Positions 30,766 to 39,465 of a DNA stretch of 64,000 nt are shown in pieces. Numbering within the stretch: the stretch's first letter is position 1; every line of letters begins with the position of its first letter. Source of the stretch: JAMLIN01 sp964476625 (GTDB taxonomy: Bacteria > Pseudomonadota > Gammaproteobacteria > Burkholderiales > Burkholderiaceae_E); assembly GCA_964476625.1 (NCBI GenBank), contig CAYZBJ010000010.1, forward strand, positions 1 through 64,000, read 5' to 3'. Made by a program: the position numbers and the translations under genes. Below the pieces are notes generated by a model. The model made no database searches. It was not told where the DNA came from and saw only the letters and a program-made list of their open reading frames with translations.

Positions 30766-31779
30766 ATGCGAGCCACCGCCCCCCACGATCCCGCCGGCCA
30801 CATCCTCGTCACCGGAGCGGCCGGCTTCATCGGCATGCATGCCTGCATCGCCCTGCTCGAGCGCGGCTACCGCGTCCACGGCGTCGACAACCTGAACGCC
30901 TACTATCCGGTGTCGCTCAAGGAGGACCGGATCGCCTGCGTGCGCCAGCATCCCGGCGCCGAGCGCTTCGAGTTCACCCGGCTCGACATCGCCGACGCCG
31001 GGGCGGTCGGCGCCCTGTTCGGGGAAACGGGCTTCACCCACGTCCTGCATCTCGCCGCGCAGGCGGGCGTACGGCACTCGATCGACCATCCGCTCGACTA
31101 CACCCACTCCAACCTGGTCGGCATGAGCGTGATCCTCGAGGCGGCTCGCGCCGCCCGGGTGCGCCACCTCGTCTACGCGAGCAGCTCCAGCGTCTACGGT
31201 GGCAATACCCGCCTGCCGTTCTCGGAGGATGACCGCGTCGATCATCCGGTCAGCTTCTATGCCGCCACCAAACGCGCCAACGAGGCCATGGCCTACAGCT
31301 ATGCCCACCTGTACGCGATCCCCTGCACCGGGCTGCGCTTCTTCACCGCGTACGGTCCCTGGGGACGCCCGGACATGGCGGCCTGGCTGTTCACCGACGC
31401 CATCCTCGCCGAGCGGCCGATCCGGGTCTTCGAGCAGGGCCGGCTGCGGCGCGACTTCACCTATATCGACGACATCGTCGAGGGCATCTGCAGGGTCGTC
31501 GAGCGGCCCGCCCCGCCCGACGATGCGGGTGCGCCCCACGCCCTGTTCAACATCGGCAATCACTCGCCCAATACGGTCAACGAACTGATCGCCATCATCG
31601 AGGCGGCCACCGGGCGCCGCGCCGGGCGCGAGGAGCTGCCGATGCAGCCGGGCGACGTGGAGGCGACCTTCGCCGATGTCGATCGCCTGCGCATGGCCAC
31701 CGGCTTCGAACCCTCGACCCCGCTAGAGGCGGGCATGCGTCGCTTCGTCGACTGGTTCCGCGAGTACCACGGACGCTGA
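30766..31779 (+). CDS. UDP-glucuronate 4-epimerase (NAD-dependent epimerase)
   Basis: Converts UDP-glucuronate to UDP-galacturonate for surface polysaccharide. The 337-aa protein has the Rossmann motif ILVTGAAGFIGMHACIALLE. The block AQAGVRHSIDHPLDY, SSSSVYGGNTRLPF, the catalytic YAATKRANE and the hallmark RFFTAYGPWGRPDMA of the GAE/LspL group follow. It sits beside the remnant of ugd, whose product would have supplied the substrate, so another ugd must exist elsewhere if the enzyme is active. fabI follows after 84 bp. Confidence 0.9.
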   Translation: MRATAPHDPAGHILVTGAAGFIGMHACIALLERGYRVHGVDNLNAYYPVSLKEDRIACVRQHPGAERFEFTRLDIADAGAVGALFGETGFTHVLHLAAQAGVRHSIDHPLDYTHSNLVGMSVILEAARAARVRHLVYASSSSVYGGNTRLPFSEDDRVDHPVSFYAATKRANEAMAYSYAHLYAIPCTGLRFFTAYGPWGRPDMAAWLFTDAILAERPIRVFEQGRLRRDFTYIDDIVEGICRVVERPAPPDDAGAPHALFNIGNHSPNTVNELIAIIEAATGRRAGREELPMQPGDVEATFADVDRLRMATGFEPSTPLEAGMRRFVDWFREYHGR

Positions 31780-31863
31780 CCGGCGCCGGCCCGACGCGGG
31801 CCGGCGTGGCTCGTGCGACAATTCTCCCGGACCAACATGAACACACGCGCGGAGACGCCTACG

Positions 31864-32664
31864 ATGGGATTTCTCGCCGGCAAACGGATCCTGATCCTCG
31901 GATTGCTGTCGAATCGGTCGATCGCCTACGGCATTGCCCGGGCCTGCCATGCCCAGGGCGCGGAGCTCGCCTTCACCTACCAGGGGGAGCGCTTCCGGGA
32001 CCGGATCACCGCCATGGCCGCCGAATTCGGCTCGACCCTGGTGTTTCCCTGCGATGTCGCCGAGGACGAGCAGATCGATGCGCTGTTCGCCGAACTCGGC
32101 AAGCAGTGGGACGGGCTCGACGGCCTCGTCCACGCGGTGGCCTTCGCGCCGCGCGAGGCGATCGCCGGCGACTTCCTCGACGGCGCGAGCCGCGAGGCCT
32201 TCCGGGTGGCGCACGACATCTCCGCCTACAGCTTCGTCGGCCTGGCCAAGGCGGCCCGGCCGATGATGCAAGGCCGCAATGCGGCCCTGCTGACCTTGAG
32301 CTACCTCGGCGCCGTGCGCGTCATGCCCAACTACAACACGATGGGGCTGGCCAAGGCGAGCCTCGAGGCGGCGGTGCGCTTCATGGCCGAAAGCCTCGGG
32401 CCGAAAGGGATCCGGGTCAACGCGATTTCCGCCGGCCCGATCCGCACCCTGGCCGCGAGCGGCATCAAGAACTTCTCGCGCATGCTCGACTTCAACGCCG
32501 CGAACTCCCCACTGCGGCGCAACGTCACCATCGACGACGTCGGCAATGCGGCCGCGTTCCTGCTCTCCGATCTCGCCGCCGGCATCACCGGCGGCATCAC
32601 CTACGTCGATGGCGGCTTCCACCAGGTCGCCGGCGGCATGGCCGGGCTGCTCGACGAATCCTGA
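31864..32664 (+). CDS. fabI: Enoyl-[acyl-carrier-protein] reductase (NADH)
   Basis: Last reductive step of each fatty-acid elongation cycle. The 266-aa product starts MGFLAGKRILILGLLSNRSI with the FabI-specific nucleotide loop LLSNRSIAYGIA. The active site LSYLGAVRVMPNYNTMGLAK contains the Tyr-x6-Lys pair. SAGPIRTLAASGIKNF, the triclosan-loop region, is also present. ATG 31864 has GGAGA about nine bases upstream; an ATG at 31837 lacks a site. selD follows after 34 bp, likely in the same transcript. Confidence 0.95.
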   Translation: MGFLAGKRILILGLLSNRSIAYGIARACHAQGAELAFTYQGERFRDRITAMAAEFGSTLVFPCDVAEDEQIDALFAELGKQWDGLDGLVHAVAFAPREAIAGDFLDGASREAFRVAHDISAYSFVGLAKAARPMMQGRNAALLTLSYLGAVRVMPNYNTMGLAKASLEAAVRFMAESLGPKGIRVNAISAGPIRTLAASGIKNFSRMLDFNAANSPLRRNVTIDDVGNAAAFLLSDLAAGITGGITYVDGGFHQVAGGMAGLLDES

Positions 32665-32698
32665 AGCCGCAAGGCAGAGACACCACGCCGGGAGCACC

Positions 32699-33787
32699 AT
32701 GGGCACCGCCTCACCTGCCGGGACCATCGCCAGCGCCGCTTCGGCTGCCGGCGACATCCGCCTGACCTCGTTCTCCCATGGCGGCGGTTGCGGCTGCAAG
32801 ATCGCCCCCGGCGTCCTCGCCGACATCCTGAAACAGTCCGGCCCGCTGCCGGTGCCAGCCGAACTGCTGGTCGGCATCGAGACCTCGGACGACGCCGCGG
32901 TCTACCGGATCAACGAGACCCAGGCGCTGGTCGCGACGACCGACTTCTTCATGCCGATCGTCGACGACCCCTTCGATTTCGGGCGCATCGCCGCCACCAA
33001 CGCGATCTCGGACGTCTATGCGATGGGCGGCAGGCCGGTCCTCGCACTGGCCCTGGTGGCGATGCCGATCGACCGGCTGCCGACCGAGACGATCCGTCGC
33101 ATCCTCGAGGGCGGCCAGTCGGTGTGCGCCGCGGCCGGCATCCCGATCGCGGGCGGCCATACCATCGACTCGGTCGAACCGATCTACGGCCTGGTCGCGA
33201 TCGGCCTGGTCGATCCGCGCCGCCTCAAGCGCAACTCCGGCGCCCGGCCCGGCGATCGCCTCGTCCTCGGCAAGCCGCTGGGCGTGGGCATCCTGTCGGC
33301 GGCCCTCAAGAAGGAGCGCCTGTCCGACGCGGGCTACCGGGCGATGATCGACAGCACCACCCGGCCGAATACCGCGGGCATCGGGCTGGCCGAACTCGAC
33401 GGCGTCCATGCCATGACCGACGTCACCGGCTTCGGCCTGCTCGGCCACGGCCTCGAGATCCTGCGCGGGTCGGGACTCGGCGGCACCATCCGCCATGCCG
33501 ACCTGCCGCTGCTCGACGGTGTGATGGACCTCGTCGCCGCCGGCTGCATCACCGGCGCCTCGGGGCGCAACTGGCAAGGCTACGGCGCCGAAGTGGATCT
33601 CGGCCCGGCGATCGATGCCGGCCGCCAGGCGGTGCTCACCGATCCGCAGACTTCCGGCGGCCTGCTGGTCGCCTGTGCGCCGGAATCGGTCGATGCGGTG
33701 CTCGATGTGTTTCGTCGCGACGGCTTCGTGCAGGCAGCCGAGATCGGCGACCTCCACGCCGGCCCCGCCCGGCTACGCGTCATCTAG
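32699..33787 (+). CDS. selD: Selenide, water dikinase (selenophosphate synthetase)
   Basis: Makes selenophosphate from selenide and ATP for selenocysteine, selenouridine-tRNA or selenoneine. The 362-aa protein has the catalytic loop GGGCGCKIAPGVL (Cys31 and Lys34, equivalent to Cys17 and Lys20 of E. coli), the metal Asp in SDDAAVYRI, TTDFFMPIVDDPFDFGRIAA and NAISDVYAMGGRP. GGQSVCAAAGIPIAGGHTID follows. Cysteine, not selenocysteine, occupies the active-site position. The ribosome site GGGAG is good. The usual partner mnmH (selU) is not adjacent; an aminotransferase and egtD follow instead. Confidence 0.95.
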   Translation: MGTASPAGTIASAASAAGDIRLTSFSHGGGCGCKIAPGVLADILKQSGPLPVPAELLVGIETSDDAAVYRINETQALVATTDFFMPIVDDPFDFGRIAATNAISDVYAMGGRPVLALALVAMPIDRLPTETIRRILEGGQSVCAAAGIPIAGGHTIDSVEPIYGLVAIGLVDPRRLKRNSGARPGDRLVLGKPLGVGILSAALKKERLSDAGYRAMIDSTTRPNTAGIGLAELDGVHAMTDVTGFGLLGHGLEILRGSGLGGTIRHADLPLLDGVMDLVAAGCITGASGRNWQGYGAEVDLGPAIDAGRQAVLTDPQTSGGLLVACAPESVDAVLDVFRRDGFVQAAEIGDLHAGPARLRVI

Positions 33788-33802
33788 CCTGGCCTGTACA
33801 CG

Positions 33803-35002
33803 ATGAATCCGTACTCCCTGTCGCGCAGGGCGATCGCCTTGCGCAGTTCCGCGATCCGCGAAATCCTCAAGATCACCGCGCAACCCGAGGTGATTTCCTT
33901 CGCCGGTGGCCTGCCGTCGCCCCTGACCTTTCCGATCGAGCACCTGCGCAGCGCGACCGAGCGGGTCTGGCAGCACCAGGCGCAGGCGGCGCTCCAGTAT
34001 GGTCCGACCGAAGGCCATGCCCCCCTGCGCGAGTGGATCGCCGAGCGCCTGCGCGCGCAAGGCTCGACGCAGGTGAGCGCCGAGCAGGTGCTGGTCACCA
34101 CCGGCTCACAGCAGGGCCTGGACCTGCTCACCAAGGTGCTGGTCGATGAAGGCAGCAAGCTGCTGGTGGAAACCCCCAGCTACCTGGGTGCGCTGCAGGC
34201 TTTCGCGATGGGCGAACCGCGATTCGAGGCAATGCCTTCGGACGAGCACGGCATCGTGGTCGACGCGCTCGACGACGCGCTGTTGCAGGATGCGAGGCTG
34301 TTGTACTGTCTGCCGAATTTCCAGAACCCGACGGGCCGCACCTTGCCCCTGGCGCGGCGCGAAGCCCTCGTGGCCCGGGCCAGGCGGGCTGGCGTGCCGA
34401 TCGTCGAGGACGATCCCTACGGCGAGCTCAACTACAGCGGCGGGCGCCTGCCCAGCCTGCACTCGATGCATCCCGATGGCGTCGTCTACCTCGGCTCCTT
34501 CTCCAAGTTGCTGACCCCGGGCTTTCGCCTCGGCTACATGGTGGCACCGCCGGCCATTCTCGAGAAATGCGTGCAGGCCAAGCAGGCGGCCGACCTGCAC
34601 ACACCCTCGTTCACCCAGCATGTGGTGTTCGAGGCGATCAGGGAGGGATTCCTCGAGCAGCACATCCCGACCATCCGCGCCCTGTACGGCCGCCAGTGCC
34701 AGTACATGCTGGAGGCGCTGCAACGCCACTTCCCAGCCGAAGCCAGCTGGAGCCGCCCCGAAGGCGGCATGTTCATCTGGGTGCGCCTGCCGCCATCGGT
34801 GGACGCCGAGCAGCTGCTGCTGCAGGCCATCGCGAACAAGGTGGCATTCGTGCCCGGTGCACCGTTCTTCTGCGGCGCGCCGCAACGCAACACCCTGCGT
34901 CTGTCCTTCGTGACGGTGCCCAGGCAGGACATCGAACGGGGCATGGCGCTGCTCGGCAGCCTGGTCCGGGATGCGCTGGCGGTGCAGCCAGGCGCTCGCT
35001 GA
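33803..35002 (+). CDS. PLP-dependent aminotransferase (class I/II, LysN/2-aminoadipate type)
   Basis: Fold-type I aminotransferase, 399 aa, without the GntR domain of MocR regulators. The blocks EVISFAGGLPSPLTFPIEHL, LQYGPTEGHAPLREWIAERL, VTTGSQQGLDLL, CLPNFQNPTGRTL, VEDDPYGELNYSG and the PLP-lysine motif SFSKLLTPGFRLGY identify it. Such enzymes act on 2-aminoadipate, kynurenine or branched-chain/aromatic amino acids; the substrate cannot be assigned here. It starts 15 bp after selD, so it may be co-transcribed with it, and converges on egtD. Confidence 0.9.
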   Translation: MNPYSLSRRAIALRSSAIREILKITAQPEVISFAGGLPSPLTFPIEHLRSATERVWQHQAQAALQYGPTEGHAPLREWIAERLRAQGSTQVSAEQVLVTTGSQQGLDLLTKVLVDEGSKLLVETPSYLGALQAFAMGEPRFEAMPSDEHGIVVDALDDALLQDARLLYCLPNFQNPTGRTLPLARREALVARARRAGVPIVEDDPYGELNYSGGRLPSLHSMHPDGVVYLGSFSKLLTPGFRLGYMVAPPAILEKCVQAKQAADLHTPSFTQHVVFEAIREGFLEQHIPTIRALYGRQCQYMLEALQRHFPAEASWSRPEGGMFIWVRLPPSVDAEQLLLQAIANKVAFVPGAPFFCGAPQRNTLRLSFVTVPRQDIERGMALLGSLVRDALAVQPGAR

Positions 35003-35028
35003 GCGACTGTCGCGCCTGTCCGTCGCGC

Positions 35029-35988
35029 CTACGCTGCGTCGGCGAGGAACACCGCGAACCAGTCGTTCTCGTCGAACCAGCGCCCGGACACCCGCCATCC
35101 CGCCTCGGCGAGCAGCCCCGCGAAGCGCCCGGGCGTGTACTTGCAGGAGTTCTCGGTGTGGACGCGATCGCCAGCGTCGAAATGGCGACGCCCGTCGGGC
35201 CAAGCCACCCACTGGTTCTCATTGGCCTCGAGATGCATCTCGATGCGCGAGAGTTCCTCGTTGAAGAAGGCCACGTGCCGCCAGCGCAAGGGGTCGAAAT
35301 CGGTGCCGGCGATGCGGTTGAGGTGGTTGAGCACATTGCGGTTGAACGCGGCGGTGACGCCGAGCCGGTCATCGTAGGCCGCCTCGAGCACCGCCCGATC
35401 CTTGACGAGATCGACGCCGATCAGCAGCGCACCGTCCTCGCCCGCATTGGCCCGGACGCGACGCAGGAAAGCGATCGCGAGTTCCGGCGTGAAATTGCCG
35501 ATGCTCGAACCGGGATAGAACAACAGGCGCCGGCCGGGCGCCTCGTCGCGATCGAGCGTCCATTCACGCGCGAGGTCGCGGCCGAGGGCCGTCATCGCGA
35601 CATCGGGATGGCGGGGAGCGATCGCGGCGACCGCATCGCGAACGAAGCCGATCGAGATGTCGATCGCCACGTAGCGCGCGCAGCCGAGCACCGGCAGGAT
35701 CGCGTCGGCCTTGCGGCAATCACCGGCGCCGAGGTCGACCAGGGTGGCACCACCACCGATGCGCTCGCGGACCGCGGCAGCCGCCACCGGCAGGATCGCC
35801 GCCTCGGTGCGCGTCGGATAGTACTCGGGCGTTTCACAGATCGCCGCGAAAAGCGCCGAGCCGAGGCGATCGTAGAAGTACTTCGGCGCGATGCTCGCCC
35901 GCGGTTCGCCCAGTCTGCGTCGGATCTCGCTGACTTCGTCTTGCGCGGTCGCAGCCGCGACGATCTCTCCCGGGCTATCGTCTTCCAT
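35029..35988 (-). CDS. egtD: L-histidine N-alpha-methyltransferase EgtD
   Basis: SAM-dependent enzyme that trimethylates histidine to hercynine, the first step to ergothioneine or selenoneine. The 319-aa sequence contains the signature KYFYDRLGSALFAAICETPE, YYPTRTEAAIL, the SAM site LVDLGAGDCRKADAILPVLG, FYPGSSIGNFTPELAIAFLR, FNRNVLNHLNRIAGTDFD and the C-terminal ENSCKYTPGRFAGLL. ATG 35988 has AGGGAA upstream. The usual partner egtB is not adjacent, so the sulfoxide synthase must lie elsewhere or be absent. It is divergent from the ABC transporter and convergent with the aminotransferase. Confidence 0.88.
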   Translation of the reverse strand: MEDDSPGEIVAAATAQDEVSEIRRRLGEPRASIAPKYFYDRLGSALFAAICETPEYYPTRTEAAILPVAAAAVRERIGGGATLVDLGAGDCRKADAILPVLGCARYVAIDISIGFVRDAVAAIAPRHPDVAMTALGRDLAREWTLDRDEAPGRRLLFYPGSSIGNFTPELAIAFLRRVRANAGEDGALLIGVDLVKDRAVLEAAYDDRLGVTAAFNRNVLNHLNRIAGTDFDPLRWRHVAFFNEELSRIEMHLEANENQWVAWPDGRRHFDAGDRVHTENSCKYTPGRFAGLLAEAGWRVSGRWFDENDWFAVFLADAA

Positions 35989-36051
35989 GGTGTTCCCTGG
36001 TTCGCCAGCGCCCGCCCTCCTCGGTGGCCGGCCGCGCGGCAGAGCCTCCCG

Positions 36052-36087
36052 TATAACATAGGTCGGATCCCCGACAACGAGTCGGGG
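36052..36087 (+). promoter_or_regulatory. Promoter and leader hairpin of the ABC transporter operon
   Basis: TATAAC (36052-36057) is a plausible -10. Just downstream, CCCCGAC (36069-36075) and GTCGGGG (36081-36087) form a perfect 7-bp stem with loop AACGA at the start of the predicted leader RNA. No T-tract follows, so this is a stable leader stem rather than a terminator. Confidence 0.4.
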
Positions 36088-36113
36088 TCGTGATCGGAAC
36101 CCCCGATTCTTCG

Positions 36114-36878
36114 ATGGCCGACAGACACGTACCCGCATCAGCATCGGTGGCCGCTCCGTCGAGCCCGGCCCTGCGCGCGCCCGCGGCGGAATCATCCGAC
36201 CGCGGTACGCGCCCGCCGCCCGCGCTGTCGGTGGCGGATCTCGCCAAGCGATTCGGCGAGCATCGCCTGCTCGGGTCGGTATCGCTCGAGATCGACGCGG
36301 GCGAGCGGGTCATCCTGCTGGGCGAATCGGGCAGCGGCAAGTCCACCCTGCTCAACCTGGTCGCCGGCCTCGAGCCGGCCGATGCCGGCACGATCCACAT
36401 TGCCGGCGAGCGGGTCGACGGCCGGGATGCCGATGCCAGCGCGGCGCTGCGGCGCATGCGCCTGGGTTTCGTGTTCCAGGCCTTCCACCTGCTGCCGCAA
36501 CTCGACGCGATCGCCAACGTCATGGTGCCGCTGCTGCTGCTGGGCACCCCGTACCGGGAGGCCCGCCGACTTGCCGAGGCACAGCTCGCAGCGCTCGACA
36601 TCGCCGCGCGCGCCGATGCGCTGCCGGCAACCCTGTCCGGTGGCGAACAGCAACGAGTCGCGATCGCCCGCGCGCTGGTGCATCGACCGGCCCTGCTGCT
36701 CGCCGACGAGCCGACCGGCAATCTCGACGAAGAGAACGCGCAGCGCGTGCTCGAATTGCTCGAGCGCGCGTGCAGCGAGCACGGCGCCGCTTTGCTGATG
36801 GCCACCCACTCCACCCAGGCCGCCCGGGCCGGATCGCGAGTGCTGCGACTCGCCCACGCCGGCCTGCATAGCGCATGA
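36114..36878 (+). CDS. ABC transporter ATP-binding protein (LolD/MacB-like)
   Basis: ATPase of an FtsX-type ABC system. Walker A GESGSGKSTLLNLVAG, Q-loop FVFQAFHLLPQL, signature LSGGEQQRVAIARALV, Walker B LLLADEPTGNLDEE and H-loop ATHST are intact. It is 254 aa from ATG 36114; the first 40 residues are Ala/Ser/Pro-rich and not conserved. An in-frame GTG at 36090 falls right after the leader hairpin and is less likely. It overlaps the permease by four bases. The group moves lipoproteins or acts mechanically in the envelope rather than importing nutrients. Confidence 0.9.
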   Translation: MADRHVPASASVAAPSSPALRAPAAESSDRGTRPPPALSVADLAKRFGEHRLLGSVSLEIDAGERVILLGESGSGKSTLLNLVAGLEPADAGTIHIAGERVDGRDADASAALRRMRLGFVFQAFHLLPQLDAIANVMVPLLLLGTPYREARRLAEAQLAALDIAARADALPATLSGGEQQRVAIARALVHRPALLLADEPTGNLDEENAQRVLELLERACSEHGAALLMATHSTQAARAGSRVLRLAHAGLHSA

Positions 36879-39460
36879 AATGGCCCCGTCGCGGTCGGGC
36901 TGCGGTGAGCCGCCCTGCCCGCGTCGCGGGCCAGGCGCGGCTTCTGCTCATGCTCTGGGCGGCGCACGCGATCGGTCGGCCCGGGCGACTGCTGATGTCG
37001 ATCGGCGTGGTCGCGATCGGGGTTGCCCTCGGGCTCGGCGTGAATCTCGTCAACCACTCGGCGCTTGCCGAGTTCCAGGCATCGCTCGCGCGCATCAACG
37101 GCGAGGCCGACCTCAGCCTGCGGGCTCGCGTCGGCACACTCGATGACACGCTCTACGAACGCATCGCCCGCGACCCCGCGATCGCAGCGGCCAGCCCCGT
37201 GATCGCATTCGCGGCCGAGGTGCGCGCCCCCGCGACAGCCGGCGACTCTCGCCCCCGGCTCGACGTGCTCGCGATCGACCCGCTGCGGGCCGGCGCGATC
37301 ACGCCGGCGCTGGTGCCGCAGGCCGACACGCCGATTGCCCTTTTCGACACCGATGCGGTGTTCCTGTCAGCGGCGGCAGCGAAGCTGCTCGGGCTCGCAA
37401 TCGGCGACTCGGTGATCCTGCGATCGGGCATCCATGAACAAGGCCTCGTGGTCGCCGGCGAGTTGCCCGGCATCGGCGGTGGGCAGCTGCTCGCGGTCAT
37501 CGACCTCGCCACCGCCCAATGGCGCTTCGGCTGGGCCGACGCCCTCGAGCGGATCGACCTGCGCCTCGCCGATGGCGCCGACATGGCAGCGTTGCAGGCG
37601 CGCTGGCGCGATGCGGTACCCACTGTCGGGTGGTCCACGCCCGATCTCGCGAGCAGCCGCATGTCGAACCTGTCGCGCGCCTATCGGGTCAACCTGACGA
37701 TGCTGGCCCTGGTCGCGCTCCTGACGGGGTTGTTCCTCGTGCACGCCAATCTCGCGCTCGCGACCCGGCGGCAGTGGCCCGAGTTCGCCCTGCTCGCGAC
37801 GCTCGGTGCGTCGCGCAGCACGGTCGCGGCAGCCGTACTCGGCCAGGGGCTCGCCGTCGGCATCGGCGGCGCCCTGCTCGGCTGCGCGCTCGGCATCGCG
37901 CTCGCCCGCCTCGCCCTGGCGACCATCGGCAGCGATTTCGGCGCCGGGCTGCTGCGTGCGGCCGAAGTCCCGCTCGCCGTCGATGCCCGGATGCTCGCCG
38001 GCTTCGCGGCGCTGGGCGTTGCCGCGGGGCTCGCCGGCAGCGCGGTGCCGGCGCTGCGCGCCCACCGGATCGCGCCGGCGCAGGCCTTGCGCGGACTGCC
38101 CGATGCCCATGCGCGAGGCCGCCGCGCCGACCTGGTCGCGCTTGCGGCCGTCATCGCGGGCGCGGCGGCGCTCGCCCTGCCGCCGATCGGCGAACTGCCG
38201 CTGGGCGCCTACGCTGCGATCGGGATCTGGCTGCTCGCGGTCGTCTCCCGGGCCGGCTCGCTGGTCGCGATCGGCAGCACCGCCCTGGCGCGGGACCGCC
38301 GGCTCGGCTGGCGCCTGCCGCCGCTGTGGCTCGGCCTCGCGCGACTGCGTGGGCGACCGGGCGATGCGACCGCTGGCCTGGCCGGCGTCGTCGCCAGCGT
38401 GGCCCTCGCGGCGGCAATGGCGACGATGGTGCACAGCTTCCGGGACTCGGTCGTGCAATGGCTCGACGTCGTCCTGCCCGCCGATGTCTATGCCCGCGTA
38501 CCCGGCACCGGCCCCACCGGCGGTATCGATCCCGCCCTCGGCACGGCCATCGCGACGGTCGACGGCGTCGGATCGCTGGCCTGGATGCGGGTCCTCGAGA
38601 TCGAAATGGATCCCCGGCGGCCGCCGGCGACCCTGCTCGCGCGCGAACTCGACATCGAATCCCCGCAGCGCAGCCTGCCGCTGGCCGGCCGGATCGCGCC
38701 GGCGCCGGCAGGCTGCACCCCGGTCTTCGGCAGCGAGGCGATGGCCGACCTCTACGCCTGGGCGCCGGGCGAGCGGGTCGAACTGCCGATCGGCCCGGCC
38801 GGCCACTGTTTCAGCGTGGGCGGCATCTGGCGCGACTATGCCCGCCAGCATGGCGCGATCGCGATCGATCGATCCACGTATCGCGCACTCAGCGGCGATG
38901 ACACGGTGAGCGACCTGTCGATCGGCCTCGCGCCGGGCGCCGACGCCAGCGCTGTGATCGCCCGGCTGCGGGTCCTCGACCCGGCCCTCGCCAGGCTCCA
39001 GTGGCGCGACTCCGACGAGATTCGCGCCGTATCGCTCGCCATCTTCGATCGCAGCTTCGCGGCCACCTACGCGCTCGAGGCCGTCGCCATCGCGCTCGGG
39101 ATCCTCGGGGTTGCCGCCGGCTACGCTGCCGAAGCCCTCGCTCGCCAGCGCGAGTTCGGCATGCTGCAACACCTCGGCATGGCACGAAGCCGCATCGCCG
39201 CCATGCTCGCCGCCGAAGCCGGCCTGATGACCGCCATCGGCTGCGTGGTCGGATTCGCGCTCGGCGCCGCCATCGCCATGATCCTCGTCTTCGAGGTGAA
39301 TCCGGTTTCCTTCCACTGGCGCATGGACATCAGCTGGCCGATCGCCCTGCTGGCAACCGGCGCCCTCGCCCTGGTCGGGATCGCCGCGGCCACCGCGGCG
39401 GCCGTCGCGCGGCACGCAATGCGCGGCTCGCCGGCCGCCGCGGTGCGAGCCGACTGGTGA
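36875..39460 (+). CDS. FtsX-like ABC transporter permease (double MacB/FtsX domains)
   Basis: An 861-aa inner-membrane permease. One hydrophobic segment near residues 20-50 is followed by a periplasmic domain. Hydrophobic clusters follow at about 265-400 and 430-560, then a second periplasmic domain (about 540-700) and three C-terminal segments (for example ALEAVAIALGILGVAAGYAA). Two FtsX domains fused in one chain match the AttFG/YbbP-type permeases. It overlaps the ATPase gene by four bases and is followed five bases later by a CrtC-type lipocalin, an arrangement like attEFGH. The substrate is not known from sequence. Confidence 0.88.
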   Translation: MKWPRRGRAAVSRPARVAGQARLLLMLWAAHAIGRPGRLLMSIGVVAIGVALGLGVNLVNHSALAEFQASLARINGEADLSLRARVGTLDDTLYERIARDPAIAAASPVIAFAAEVRAPATAGDSRPRLDVLAIDPLRAGAITPALVPQADTPIALFDTDAVFLSAAAAKLLGLAIGDSVILRSGIHEQGLVVAGELPGIGGGQLLAVIDLATAQWRFGWADALERIDLRLADGADMAALQARWRDAVPTVGWSTPDLASSRMSNLSRAYRVNLTMLALVALLTGLFLVHANLALATRRQWPEFALLATLGASRSTVAAAVLGQGLAVGIGGALLGCALGIALARLALATIGSDFGAGLLRAAEVPLAVDARMLAGFAALGVAAGLAGSAVPALRAHRIAPAQALRGLPDAHARGRRADLVALAAVIAGAAALALPPIGELPLGAYAAIGIWLLAVVSRAGSLVAIGSTALARDRRLGWRLPPLWLGLARLRGRPGDATAGLAGVVASVALAAAMATMVHSFRDSVVQWLDVVLPADVYARVPGTGPTGGIDPALGTAIATVDGVGSLAWMRVLEIEMDPRRPPATLLARELDIESPQRSLPLAGRIAPAPAGCTPVFGSEAMADLYAWAPGERVELPIGPAGHCFSVGGIWRDYARQHGAIAIDRSTYRALSGDDTVSDLSIGLAPGADASAVIARLRVLDPALARLQWRDSDEIRAVSLAIFDRSFAATYALEAVAIALGILGVAAGYAAEALARQREFGMLQHLGMARSRIAAMLAAEAGLMTAIGCVVGFALGAAIAMILVFEVNPVSFHWRMDISWPIALLATGALALVGIAAATAAAVARHAMRGSPAAAVRADW

Positions 39461-39465
39461 ACCCC

